Origin: Anisakis pegreffii
Lineage: Eukaryota > Nematoda > Chromadorea > Rhabditida > Anisakidae
Reading direction: 5' to 3'
Assembly (NCBI GenBank): GCA_035041965.1
Contig: JAPYMA010001406.1
Location: 185,249 to 249,248 of the forward strand
Length of the DNA stretch: 64,000 nucleotides
Shown here piece after piece: positions 35,912 through 50,900 of this stretch (position 1 is the stretch's first letter; each line of letters opens with the position of its first letter). The notes below the pieces were generated by a model that worked only from the letters and a program-made list of their open reading frames with translations, did no database searches and had not been told where the DNA came from. The position numbers were made by a program, and so were the translations under genes.

Positions 35912-38900
35912 CTGAAACAAAACCAAATAAATCAGCCAAAATGAAAAGAAATGGAATGGAATGAATGATATGAGAATGCTTTTATTCAGTCAGTCATTCA
36001 TCATTTAGCATTCAGTTCAATTGCTTTCATTATATTCCTAGAGGATACAAGAAATCCAACAATGCCTAATGACTACTGCTACAGACATCAATGAATCAAC
36101 ATGTCAATTAAAAGCTACCATCGAAAACACATCTTGTTTTATGTTGTTTCTCGTCATTGCTTATTGCTCTCACTTAACAACTGAATGAATACAATTCACG
36201 ATTACGAATGCATTCATCAATTCATTTTATTTCATTTCATTTCATTTCATCCATCACCGTTGTTCTCATCCTCTTAAATCCACTTGCTTTTATTTCATCT
36301 TCTTCCCATCAACAATGAGCTTTTTCTCATTCCTTTTATCATATATCATCCGTTCATTCATATCGTATGACAATGATCAATAACAAGCGAAATGCCCCAC
36401 AGAAACAAATATGTTTGCTTGATTGCAAACAAGTCATGTGTTTCGTAGCCAACACCTAGTTGCTGCTACACGTTCCGTTGAAAGAGGAAGAGAAACAAAT
36501 GATTATTTCTCTGATACCTCATGAACACTTCCTTAGAAATGCACTCATTAGAATGTTGTTTCAATGAACATTTAAATGACAACTGCTAGCATATGCAGAA
36601 ATAATAGCATGACACTGACTAGGAATGACAGATGCTGCAGATGCTCGATACTTTTTGATAATTAGTTTGAAGAAGCCGCAATGAAACCATTCACATGAAC
36701 AGCTCATCGGCGAATTCCCATCATTTAGAACTGACGATAATTTGTTTAAAAATGAGATGAAACAAATCACTGACGAGAAAAACAATCGATGCAAAAAGTG
36801 AATGAGGTTTCACTATGAGACATCGTTAAAATTATCACATTTTTCTAATCAATGCTCCGTCAATAGGTGATAGACTTTGAAAGATTTCAAGTTTCTGTGA
36901 ATGATGAATAAAACAAAAAAATCCAATTTCAATGCCGTTCGTGACATCTAAATGAAATATCAATAAAAATTACGACACCCGAAAACAGCTGCAATGATGC
37001 ATACACAGGGATAAGTTTTTTTGTGCTAGGAATTGAAACGAATGAATCACATAATGAGAATTCTCACTATAAAAAAACAGAGCTTAAACAAGCTCAACAC
37101 AACCCGAGAATATGTTCAAGAAAATGGTGATAATAAGGTCAATGTTCAATGATTCAAAATTCTGAAACAGAATATGATCGAAATCACTAATAATGAATGA
37201 ATGGATTATACCATGATAAAAAAGTGTCATAGAAAAAAAACACAAAAAATATGATGCAGTAGAATCGGTAAACAATGAAAAGTATTCGTTAAACATGTTG
37301 ACGAAAGGAATACAGAAAGCAAATCTTCGAAACTGTATTTTCAACCGGCAGGAGAATATGAAAATATTAAGAAGTATAATGGGTGGGAAGATCAGACGGT
37401 TTTACTCTTCGATTCAAATACAAGAAAATCTTTTCAAGTAGCTGAAATTAACGATTGTTATGATGATGACACTCACGAAGAAGTTTTACTCAACAATAAA
37501 TTTGTTTACGTTCCACTGACTTTACTTCATCGTCATCAAACAAAAATACTCCCGAGTGCCTCAACTAAAATTGTGCGAAGCAAACAAAACATCCAAAATT
37601 TTCAGATAAGGATATTATTTCAAATAATTAACAATCAAAAGACGAATACAATTTAGTCATTTGTAGAAATCACTTATAAAGTTCAATATGCAATAAAGAC
37701 AATAATCCTAGGCAGTGGAGCAAATAGGCTCAGTGTTAAAGCTAGCGAAATAACGACGGGGACTTTGGATTAGCGAGAATGCTTGAAACGTTCTGTTGGA
37801 AATTCCAACTGAGATGAATTATGAGAATGTATCGTAAGAGACAGCAGTGTGGGGTATGCTAGCGTTACGACTGATTTTAAAGTGATGAATTAATTTGGGT
37901 TGAAACGAAGAAAATATCAATTGTTTGCGTTAAACAGGTGGATACTTATAGTTCAAATATCAAACAGCACCTGCTCCTTAAATAATAAAATGATTACTCA
38001 ATGACGTACGAATTCAATTCATTCAGTCCGAAAACAGCTCCTCTCACACAGAACTCAATGAGACATTCCGCCGTAAAATACCATCAGAATTTTCAAAACC
38101 TTCTCATATTCACTGTAGATTGGTTATAACAAACAGAGGGAAGAAGCAGAAGAACGAAATGATGAGATGAGAAAACAATCAGTCGAATGAGTACAAACAA
38201 TTATTAGAGATTATCAAATGATTAAAATGCTCAAAACGCGGAAACGTCGATGATCAGTAATAAAACATCTCTGAAAACAAAGAACATTTCGGTGACCAAC
38301 AATCACAAATTCCATCCAACGATGACGTTTTAAATAATTCAACAAACAAATCGCAAATATTATTGACGTCAATAAACACTTCTAATGCGAAATCTCTCAG
38401 TAATCGTTGGAAAGTACAATAGAAACACGGAAAGTGTTCGCATGAAAAAGCGAAAATGGCAAAATGTACAATTGGCTTCATTTTCAATTACTATTTTTCG
38501 TATAATGAACGGTGAATGAAGGCTAAAAACGATCATTTTAAAATTCATTTCATTCTCGTTCTATGAAAAAATATTTAATATTGTTGGAAAGCTGTTTTCG
38601 TTTCTCGGTCACTGGCTACAAATGAAGCATTTTGTTGATTCAGCTGAGAAGTGATATGAGCGAAAATGGGCATTTGTTTGTTCTACATTCAAACGCTAAA
38701 AAATTGGTCAGTCTCTTCGCGTAATTTCACTAAAACTTTGGGATGAAAGCGATTTCTGATACAACTGCAAAACAAAGTTTGTTTTTTTTTGGTGAAAATG
38801 AACAGTAAAATACGGTCTCGTTGAAAACAGTGTTCTGAACGCTAACGAGACACCTGCAACGGATGGTTATGTGCAATAGGCGAATGGGATCATTTTAACG

Positions 38901-41900
38901 GATTTTTGATATGCTAATGTTAATTGATATGTTGAATGAGTCACGTACTACGACTCTGTAGCATAGGCGAACGTTAGTTGATTTTTTTTGTCGATGAAGA
39001 GCGCTAGCAATGTGAATTCTTTGCAGCAACCGAACACGGCTGCTCACTCCCGAAAAGTGTCGAATTAAACGAGATTAAATGCGTCCATAGAATAGACGAC
39101 ACATTTGTGGACAAATGAATAAATTCATGAACGTTTAATCTCTTCGAACGCATTCCAATGAGAATCAATCGCTCGTGAATTCAATGGCAATTCATTCAAA
39201 ATCCAACAATCATTTCACTTCCGAGAGGGAGAGAATCAATTTTGAGAGATTTCAAAAGAGAACTGATTGCTGAATGGAAAAAGTTCGCTAACCGGAAAAT
39301 ACAAAAACGTACGATGGAAAGGAATCATAAAATTTTATGTTTAGCAAAGAAAAACTTAACTTAATCGTAGTTTCAATAAAATTTGAATGAATATCTACGA
39401 ATGAATAAAAAACCAATTGATTGCTTCTTCCGGTTCTCATTACGTCCGGCTCTCGCTATTCGAACACACCGAATTTGGAATGAAGTTGAGTTTTGTTCAC
39501 GGACACTTTATTTCCTACGGTATTCCAAATCTAGACACATTTTCACAGAATCATGAGAGCTTGCTCTATGAACAGCTAACATTCTACAGTGTGACCGTCA
39601 TAATCGACCACGTCCAAATAATCACTGGAAGTAACGCTCGTTCTGCGAATCACAATTTTTTGCTCCAAAAAATTTTGCTCCAAACTCTATCCTTCAAAAT
39701 TCCCAACTGTCTGGCTCATTAAACAACTCGATTATGTGGCCGCTTCACACAGTCAACTTCGTCCATTCAGACACATGTTTGGTTAGGAAATGACGATTTT
39801 TGCGGAAAAAAAGAAGAGCTACTGGATGACGAGCATAATTTGCACATAATGATTCCTATTACGCACACATTCAAGGAATGACGCATAGCTTTACATTTCC
39901 ATTGGAGGCTTATTCATGGCTTTACGCGACTGATGATGAGAAACCATTATTGCTGGTGCTTTTTCAAATTTGTACGCAAAAACATTCATTAAGATCGTTC
40001 GTGAAATGCTTCAGTTTGGTGTGTTCAAATTGGGAATAACGTTGGCTGATAGAGGCCAGAAAAAAACCCATTGATAGAAACAACTGTTTTCTGTGGTTTT
40101 GCAGCAACATTCTTGTTATGAATACGTAATGAGAGTCATTCGAAAAGCATATTTTGAAATGTGCTCTTTTTGAATTATGCTTTTAGACTTCATTGGAGCT
40201 GGTGGGAATTGTCTGAAATATTCATGCGACTGTGCACATCAGCAACGTAAAACCGAACCGAACCCATCTGGAGAATAATCAACACATACAACTGACGCAA
40301 CGTTGTACTGACGCAATCAACATGGCAACACACACGTGAAAAACGCTTCATCCATTCATCGATGAATAAATTAAAGCGTAAACTTGCCGACAACACAAAC
40401 CAACAAGAGAACGCTTCATTCGAGCTGCAAGTTCGAATGCTGCAGCAAGTCAGCTGTTCAAAAACCAAACAGAAGGATATTTCAAAGGTATCAAAAACAT
40501 ACTCGTGAGCAGATGTATGCGTTTCGGGCCATAGAGTTCACTCAATTTCTGTGCTAGCTCAACGATCGGCATCGAACCGTCACGCCAACGAACAATCAAC
40601 GCCGCATATTCGGCCAATTCTTTAGTTGAAAGACAAGCTGTCAACTGCAAAAAAAGAAAAAAACAATTATGTCCAACATAAAAACACTTGCAAGCGATTG
40701 TGCATCTATAATTTGAACTTTTAAATGTTGTCAAATTAAATATGTTGTAAAATTTCATTGAATTTGCAGATGAGCCGATAAGCGATAATGCAAAGTGATA
40801 AACGGACTAATGATCGACGGAATTCGTTCAAAGCTATCAAATTACGTTACCAGATACTCCATTGAATTTTTTGTTCGGTAAGAATATGTGCACTTTCAAT
40901 TGATTACATTGGAAAAACTGATGATGAATTTCACAATTTGAAATCACAGAAAACAAGTAATGAAATGCAACGAAATAAATACTCAATAAGGGACATTATC
41001 AAAGGTGGCAAACTAAATTCGAACATGAGTGCATCATGTACGCAAATAGAATTCTGAGTGTGAGTAGTCAACAAGTTGTTATTGTTGAATACGGTAAAGT
41101 GATTGCTATGACCGATAACTCTGTACAAAACGACTGCCAAGACGTTGACGGATCTAACGAAAACAAATAAGAATGCAGTGAATAACTCGGTTCATTATTA
41201 ACTGAGATTTAGCAATTTGAATGCAATCAAAATCGAGGCATAGTATTTTACTCTGTATAGCATTCCACAATATGTTTTTGTTTTCAATGAATCGATTCGC
41301 AACAAACTCAACATGAAAAGATCAGTCAACTGCTGAGATGAACAATGAGCCAATGAAACTTTCCATCTTTTATCAAATGCAAAACAAAAAACTGCTTAAT
41401 CGAGCTGAAGAAGAGGCACACTCAGTGTAGCGGTTAGGACTGAAGAGCAACAATGTAATATGTCAGAAATGAAAAACGATAGCTGAGAGCAGATTGGCTC
41501 ACAGCTGATATCTCGAAACACTCACTCACTCGCTAGGTTCAAGTTTTACCGCTCCACTTAATAGCTCATAAAAGTGCACTCGCACATCAGAGTTCTTCAT
41601 TTAAATATCTCGCAACACTTCAACATCTTTCCGCCCACTATACTTCATCAGCTCCTCATTATTAGTCAAATCAATTCAATGATCACACTCTGCTTCCATC
41701 ATTACGCTTTTTTCGCTATCTGAAGAAGACTTTTCAGCACTTCATTAAAAAGCAATGCTTGCTATTGAATTTCTTGGTATTCCGATAATTCACAGGCTAA
41801 TTCTAAGCAGCATTACCGAGAAGCATACGCTTGAACGTATTGTCAACAATTTCACATGCATGACAATTGTCAATAAGACAAAAATTACCAGAATGACATT

Positions 41901-44900
41901 CCCGATGACTATAATTAATTTTGAATTCATTCATCTGAATCAATGCATCCTCCTAGAATTATTTCACAATTAATTCAGCCGGAAACAACCCAAGCGAATA
42001 TCCGTTTACAGGCTGCCCTATAGTAATAATGATTTGAACATTGACACTACCACAAATTACTTCACATTTTAGCGCAATTTTAGAGCGAAGCTTTTTCTGA
42101 AACTAGAGTGTAATTATATGAAAACTCAATGATGTTTTCCGAGAAACGCTTCGTTTTAATCATTCCTAACCCATTTGATCATAAAATTTTTTCGTGAACC
42201 ATCCACTTCAAAGGAAATTAAACAAATTTGATACTGAACGATAATTAGGATAATTAGGTTGAATGAACGACAATAAGGTTGAATGCTATTATTTGACACA
42301 ATTTAATGAGTCATTATATTGTGGGAGCAAAAGCAAAATCAAATTTTCACTTTAAAAAACCAGAGCAATTTGAAGAGAAATTTAATGTGAACAAAAATGG
42401 ACCTAGAAAAAAAACAAATCATCGCAGCTCAATTGAACAAATGTTAATTCTCTCCTATGAGCTACACTTGGTAAACGGTTTGTGTTGATGTGAAAAGCGA
42501 ACTTCAATTACCTTCTGATTTCGCGCATTTTCGTGGAAATGCTTATTTTAAACAGAAAACTATTTGCCTATTCTCGTCGTTACCATTTAGACTCCTCAAA
42601 GACCATGAACAAGCAGGTCGTAATAACATAATTTCAAAGTATTCAACTGAAAAAGCAAATCACTCCAAGATGCTGCTTTCTGCTTTTTGGGGAAGATTGT
42701 CGATCAGATAGATATAAATGAGGCGAATTCTATGCGTTAATCCAAATGCACAACATTCGCACTTTTTGAAGGCACTTCTTGCTCTCTTTCGCTCTCTCCC
42801 TTGAGAATTTCCAAATGAATTGCTTGGAATCATGCAGTCAAAGTTTAACGCCTCTCTCATCCCACTCATAATCTTTGCATCAAGAGAGCATTCAAAGTTC
42901 AATCAATCATTGCTAAACAACGCAATCCTAATTAGAAGGCAATTGATAGTGGGGAAATTCACTAACTGAATGGTGTGATCAATATCAACAAAGATCATCG
43001 ATTTAATAGGATTACTTTGCTCCAATCTCTTATCATCAAAAATCCAGATAAGACACTGAACTCGAAGCGTCTTGCACATTTCACAAGAACGATAGGAAAG
43101 GAATACGATTTAGGTTGATATGCTAACGGATTGCGAATGTTGTTCGTCACCATGCATGTTGGGATAAAATATTAAAGTTGAAATCTGCTAAGAAGAAGCA
43201 CACAAGCAACAGCTTGCAGCGGAACAACACAAGTCCCACTGAACACTACGCCGAAGGGATTGACGAGATAAAACCGATCAATTCGTAGCCGCAAAAAATG
43301 TAATAATTTAAATAAGTGAACACAAATTTAGCACAAGTTACTTTGTAAATACATACTTTCATGTTCAAATACCAAAAAAGCGCATTCAACAAATTGTTGC
43401 CTTAACAAGCGAACGCACGAAAGAGGTGAACTCAGTGAAACAAGCACGGCCTAGCCGAACTACGTCAGCGGTAATAGAAGGGCCAGATACATCAGGTTGA
43501 GTGCGACATGAACACCAGCACAATAGGAAAATGCATTCATCACTTTACAGATATATATTCAGTATTCTGCGAAGACATCGTAGATCAGCGCTACTAGCAA
43601 CTTGTTTCTCACAAAGAGCAATCGAAGGCGGAATTATCGGATCAAATCACAGAGATTTAAGCAATATTGGAATGATAAGGCAATCAATTATGAACTGATG
43701 TAATCGTCTCTTATCTGATGTGATTTAAGTGCACAATCGTGGGTTTCGATTTCATTTGCTGAGAAAAGTCTTTTCGGAGGTGAACGGTGAGTCACACTCA
43801 TTTGAGAGAATAGTGAACAACAATTTCGATAACTAACCACGGACATATACTCTTTGATAAGTTCGTCCATGCGTTCATCAGCAGATTCACTGCGCGATGC
43901 ACTTGTTGAGTCCGGTCGCTGTCTTAGATCCGGGTGTGAATCTGTCATGCTGAAATTGAAAGCAACTATAGGTAAATATAAGTCATGTCCACAAGATCGG
44001 ATCATGAAATGAGTAGGACTCATCATTCCGTAATCCGTATCCACTGAGCGTACTGCTGCTATAAGGCCAAAATCCTGAATCAGTCCAGTACTTTTTGAAA
44101 CCCTCAAGTCCTGAAGACCTTCAAACTACGACATGAAATCTAGTTGTGATTTTGTATAATACATAGATAATAATTTAATGAACAACATAAGTCATGAAAA
44201 TTTGAACTCTGATAGAGACTGCAAGTTTGCAACCAATCGAACACTGATGTTCGAGCAAGGATTTGCGACGTACACAACGAATTTACGTCACAAATAAGCC
44301 TCTTAGCTTAGGTTGTTCGTTCGGTTGACTGGCAGAGCGTGTAAAAACGTCATGAATGTAAATAATGTGTCGAACGAACATCAACAATAAACGAGCATAT
44401 TATATTCAATGGATAACTTTGACTACATCCGTAAGACTAGATTGAATGACGATGTTCTGTTTATTGCATGGACTGCAATCCAAGACAATGAATGCTCATT
44501 CAATGTGCATTGTTTGAAAATATTCCGAATGAAATATTCTTCATGACGATACTGCGGATACTCTGCGAAGAGCACGTTTGTTAACAATTGCGCATTTGTT
44601 TTAAAAATTATACTTATATATTTCTCGAAAGCAAAGACGTCATTCGAACACCTCAGGGGAATCAGTTTAATCTGGATGATCTATGCATATAAACGGACAT
44701 ATTGTGGACATCACAATCACTAGGGCAACGAGGTTTTTGTGGTTCACTTGCAGTAATTCGATTTGAAGTGCAATCTTTTTTTGTATATAATCATAGGAGA
44801 ACTGAAAAAAATTCAGTCAAATGCAATTGATTACGACGTCACGTTGTTCACAAATCACGACTAGTAATGGAAAATTGAACATTTCATCAAAACGCATGCA

Positions 44901-47900
44901 TCGTTTTTTGCATATTTCTGGCTCTCTCCTCACGATCAGATCTAATTCATGGAACTGTGAACTACTAAGATGCTAAGTTTGAAAAAAAACAGCACTTCAC
45001 ACAACGATACTCTCTTCGCAAATGACTAGAAGAACTTACAACAACGGACGACTGTTGGTTATAGGCGAAGCCGATGAACTCGTTAGACATTCTGAAATTA
45101 ATAAACATTTTTATCGGAAGCAAACACGTGAAACTGGAAAAAAAAACTATTGCTGCCTTCTCGCATGCAATATCGCAATTGAACAGTGCTAATTGATGCC
45201 TCAATGGAAAAAATTTTTGCTCATTGTTCGCTCAGAAAATTTCGTTTGGCCACGAAATCGATGAATGAGTGGAATGAGAAGCGCGGAATTAGAAGGCTTT
45301 CGAATTGTTGATGTGGTGGATGCATGCACACAATGAGTTTCGCACATGAGCGGATTGCCATATCACACGGAACAATAGCTATCAACATGCGCCAATTGCA
45401 TGTCTACTCATTTTATTCTTTGGTGTTTAGTCACCGAGTGGTCGACGCTTCATTTTTCAACCGAAAAAATTTTTGGAAAATTATCTACTTGAATTTCTTC
45501 GCCACACTAAGCTACTGTAGCCAGAGCACATTAGATTTTGATCTTTAATTTATGGCTGAAACAATCATCGGATAGATGCCTCAACGGAATATTTTATTTA
45601 CAATTAGTAATATACAGACAGCAATCATCATCGAATAGGATGCCTCAATATTGCGCAGTAATGTAAATTTGAGCAATTCAAGCACATGCTAATATGCAAT
45701 TTGATTGACGGTAGTCAATATTTTGTGGCATTCACAGGAATTATATGCACCTAATTTTAGCGCTCCGCTCATCGCCCGGATCCAATACTTTTGCTTAATT
45801 TTCACAAAAGGCGATTGGTGAGCTATTTTAGAATTGCGCTTTGAGCAGTCAAGATGACATAGCAAAACAATCCTCATTTTGAATGCTTATTCACACGAAT
45901 CACACTTCAACAATTCAGACGATCAAGCTGACTTTTTAAAATGATGAACTATATCAAAACAGGCAAATGGTTTTTATCATTGGTGGCTGCTCACAGACTC
46001 TTCAGGCCACACATCTTTCTCTTCAACTTAGCAAAAAGGGTGACGGTAGTCTGGTAAAAAGGGAAGAATTTTGCCGGATCCCTATGCGTTTAATTAACCA
46101 CTCCAACAGTATTCTAGCCGACCGCCATCAGTGAACAATACCTATCAGATAGCTTGAAAAAGGGATTCATCAAAATGTCCTCCAATTGCTGAAACACTTT
46201 TTTTGTTGTTAACTGTAAATTACTCTCCCTCTTTCTCAGCGTCTTTGTTTTATTGAAAAATATTCCCGATGATGAACAAACAGCAAATGTACCCACAATC
46301 AATCCATCACCAATACTGCTCATAAAGTTGACAAGATCAATTTCAAAAATTATCAATCATTCGTTCCTCGATTCATTCCTTAGAATTTTAATCGTTCGAG
46401 AACGATTTCGTCATCAACACTTAAGATAAGTGCTCATCAACTCTGTTCCTCTAACGACCGTTTTTCAGTTCCTCACTACAAAATACTTTCGGAACATATC
46501 TCAAAACCGCGTTTTTTCAGAGACCCTACTAAAAAGTCGTCGTCTCAATAACGAACGAACATTATCGGAGGATGGATCGGTTCATTTGCTGCCGCTCATC
46601 ACTGCAAATATTGCTCAATAAAACAAACACTCTGAGAGAGTAATTAACAATCGACAAAAACAAACGAGTGTTTAATTGTGAAAGAATCTGAATTGGATGC
46701 AAAAAAAAAGTAAATTCTTTCAACAATTAGTTTTCCTGTATCGCCATCAATTCGCCTACTTGATAATGTCTTTCAACTAATCAGTAAGAGGACCATCATT
46801 AATTAACTCATTAACTCAACTGAATGCGTCCCATTTTGACTGGACGGAGCAATATTCAAATTCTGCAAACTCTGCAAAGTTACTACTCGGTCCAGTTGAA
46901 CTTTGCAAATGCACCACAACAAATTATCACTTCACTCAGCGCCTAGCGTCACTCCGCACCCAACTAATCATCTAAGAACCCTCTAAAATGCAAACAAAAA
47001 CACAACTTTTTTGTTCTTTGTCCATAGCAATTATTTGCCCAATCAATCACGATGCGTTATTCTGCAAAAGAATTCCTCTCACATCAGCTCGCACCCACCC
47101 AACCAAATCAGTAACCATCACACAAACAAACAAACAAACAAGTTAGCAACAAGTCAGTCTTCTTCTTCTTCTTCTTCTGGCGTTTTGCAATCCACTCACT
47201 CATTTAACACTCAACAAAACACACTTCTTCAATTCATCAACTTCAAATCGATCACTAATAAATAAGTGTGTCCAACCAAATTTTGCACAAACATTTCTGC
47301 TGCAGCTTTACAAAAAAAAACCTTCAAAGATGTACTGAACAATTTATAAAACGCACTGAACGGTGTCGATTTGAGTTCAAGATTGCTGGCTGCTTCTTTG
47401 TAGACCTGTGAGAAGCACTGTCCAAGAACGTTGCAAATTTTTTCGGCTGCATCCTTCAACAGAAATATTCCATTTGAATAATGAACAAACACATCTAGCT
47501 CACGCTATCGTAATCCTAATGCTTCTAAATTCTAACAACTAAAAACAGTTATATCGATGTTTTCTAAGAAAAATAGAGAAGATTAATTGATTTTGTATGG
47601 ATTGAATAACTTTTTCAAATTCATACAATGCCGGATCAAATTATGCAGTGATCAATAAAAGAGTGTATTTGTACGACCCACCTGGCTCAGTTGATTCCAA
47701 ACAAAGTACAACAATAATCCGTTCAACGACTAAACAAAGATTTACTTTACTAACATAAGCTACGAAGTCTTAAGAAGTAATGAGTTATTGCTGTCATTTT
47801 CTTAATTTGCTCTACTGAATTGTGTCTTTCAGTGACCGTATCATTAGGAATAAGATGAAATCACTCAAATTTCGCTCATTCAAACACAAAAAAAATCGAA

Positions 47901-50900
47901 AAGCATCACTCCCTCATTGCACCCTTGAGAATGCAGCAAAGGTGTGAACGAGAATAAATTACGAACAACGACAAAAAACGACTTGAAAAAGTGAACATAA
48001 CGAACCGCTGTTCCACAATAAACAACTGCCAAATCGAACAGATCACGATTTGTGGCCGAAATATCACCGATTTTGATCGGTAGAATATTTTCACATTCCT
48101 CACGGACAAATCCCACGCTAGCTATCGAATGAATTGGTGCACACAGCAGCAGTTCCTCAAAATAACACATACACCTACATATTGTCGACGACAAAAATTT
48201 ACATATTCAATTGCCTCACTATCAATCACCACATCGACGTTCATCCATGAAAATGCAAAAATTCCATGCAACCACGAGTCACTATTGTAAAATGACGACC
48301 GACAACAATTCAAATTTTCTTTCGTCGATGGCCTCGGATTCTCACGAGTTGAGATATCTGGAGGCGGTTCATTCTCATCTGATCTCAAATGACTGGAATG
48401 ATGAATTGAGAAAATTTCAAGTGCTGAAGAACTTCTGAATGTTCGATGTATTGCACTCGTTCACATAAGGCATTACGAACGAATGTACTCTCCTCATTTC
48501 TTTAAATTCACTAAGCCATAACGAACTTTCACTCAGCCGTAAAGAACTTGCGCTAAGACACAAAGAGCGCATGTAATCTGCTCATTTCATGAGATTCTAC
48601 TCTCTGATCGAAAAAAAACTCTTCATTATTTCTGTATAATAGCCGAATATAATCAGTGGAGAAAATGAATTAATAATTGTTACTAATGAATGCAACTAGT
48701 GATGGTGAGAAATTCAAATGGGAGGATAAAGAACGGAAAGTTTCCCACTGAAATGCTTCATTGTGTTTCCGATTAGTGGTCAGCGAAGAGACAAATTAAA
48801 AATGACGATTTCAGAGCAAGCAGAAAGCAATTCGTTCTGGAATTATCGAAATGAATACGCGTTCGTCGATACAAATGTCAAAGAGCACATTTGTTTCACA
48901 AAGAATTTCACAAAGTCATTGCCACTCCCAGAAAAGCAAATAAAAATTTTTCGTTTCTTTCCATTTTCTGCGGGCAAAAAATGATGACTGTCGATTCAGC
49001 TGAATGGCTCCGATAGTTTTCCACATTTCGAACGAAGATCGATTGCTTTAGTTGAACTCGAAAAATTTCAGCTAAAAAAGCAAAGTTCTGTTCCAAAACG
49101 ATAGTCATTGAAGACCAATTCAAAACATTTCCAGCTTGATCGTGAATTTCCAATACACATCATCTTCTCTACGCTATGAATAAATCTGATGAAGCCGCTC
49201 GTTTCCTACCTTCCCTATGCTTACCTCACTATAACAAGCTGGACAATAATTGGAGAATAAAATTAGCTGAACAATAAAATGCTCATTTCACGATCGAAAC
49301 ACTTCAAGCGAATGACTAATGACACACTACGAATGAGTCGACGATTTCAACTAGATGAATGATGATTACTTGATGCGATGATCAGCTGTTGCGCAATTGG
49401 ATTGAACTGAATGATTATCAGCTGCCTTTCGAAATAGTCAAATCAATTACGTCTCGCTCAACAGACACAAAGGCATCCAGATGATTTATCGATGTTTATC
49501 AAGCCAAACAGGCCAAACAACAACAACAACGGCAACAGCACCAAACACAACTTACCCCATTCGAAATCGCATTCACCGATATCGAGCATGCATCAACTCG
49601 CAGCACTGCATCGGCAACGAAAACCTTCGCCTTCCCAAAGCTTTTAATCTCACCACTCAACTGTAATTCATCAACAAAAAGTTTATTTGTCGTTTCACTT
49701 AACAATCCCTTCTTCAAATGATTCTGATTTGTCTTTGTAATGAAATCTGCCAACTGTTAACAAAATGCAAAATTACTATTCGTCTAGAGAATGTTTCAAG
49801 TTGTTGCTGAACTCATATTGTTATGAATCCGAAGTGATCAATCAACTCCTTCAACGATTACGTACGCAGCCGAAGGCGCTTAGCTATTGCTGATCAAAAC
49901 TCAATCAGCTGCCTATCAACGAAATGCAGAAGACCACAAAAATGTGACGGCAATACAAGTTATTTGCAGCTTTCGTGCCATGTTCATTCTCAAAGTCATT
50001 GCTGAGCAATGAAAACGATATTCAGATGAACATCTTCACAAGAAATCTGAACACTGCACTCAAAACGTTCATTAGCTGATATAAGTTAAAGTCGAAAACC
50101 TTTTTTCCACTTATTCATTTCTCTTCAATCCTCTTGAATCGCCATCTTATTGCCACAGCTTTGTGGCTAATGACAAACAATTTTATGGCATTACTGGTAT
50201 CGGATACTGGTAACGGCTAGTAGTAGTAGTAGAACAGGGGTCCCCATACGGGAAAACAAGGTCTCCATAGGGAAAACACTTTTGGGTAATTTGCGTTGTC
50301 AGAGGATGAGGTAATGGAGCAGGTCGGGGTATTAGTTCTGACATTATGTGCAGAAACAGTTTTATTGTAGCAAGAGAAATGGAGGTAGTGACGGCCTGTC
50401 AAACCATCGAATTGGACAATGAAGCATCTGAGCGTAGGGACCACTGTAGTAGTAGTAGATGCAGAACATTACTGGATGTGTAAACGCGTGTTTTTGCAGA
50501 CAAAACATCAAGTGACTTAACAGATGATTTGATTTGATATTTATGAAAGATTGAAAACGTAACAGTTGAAATAAGGTATATGGGGCATAGAATCAACAAC
50601 AAATCAACGGAATTTGAATATAATGCACAGAATCTGATTACAAATCAAATGAACAGCTGCGGTAATTTGCTGATGATGACGTTGCAGATTGGGAGGATGT
50701 GCAGCTTTGCAGTGAAATCACTAATTAAAGCGGATAGCGCAAATCCAGAAAATCATTTCGCGAATTCGTTCAAAACATAATAAATCAAATGAAATATTTA
50801 TGATGAAGATGAAGGCAAAAAAAACGAAGATGTTGAATAAGCAATCAGGATAAATGAATACGATGATGCATACAAATGACTCCTAATCAAAAATCTCACT

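Noticed and set aside
45040..45091. Frame starting with ATG (SNEFIGFAYNQQ) in the ccm-2 linker exon
   Set aside because: It needs phases that neither neighbouring exon provides. The serine-rich frame fits both junctions.
48122..48388. 88-codon minus-strand frame upstream of the PTB core exon
   Set aside because: It is in a different frame from the exon, has no CCM2 similarity and runs through the intron.
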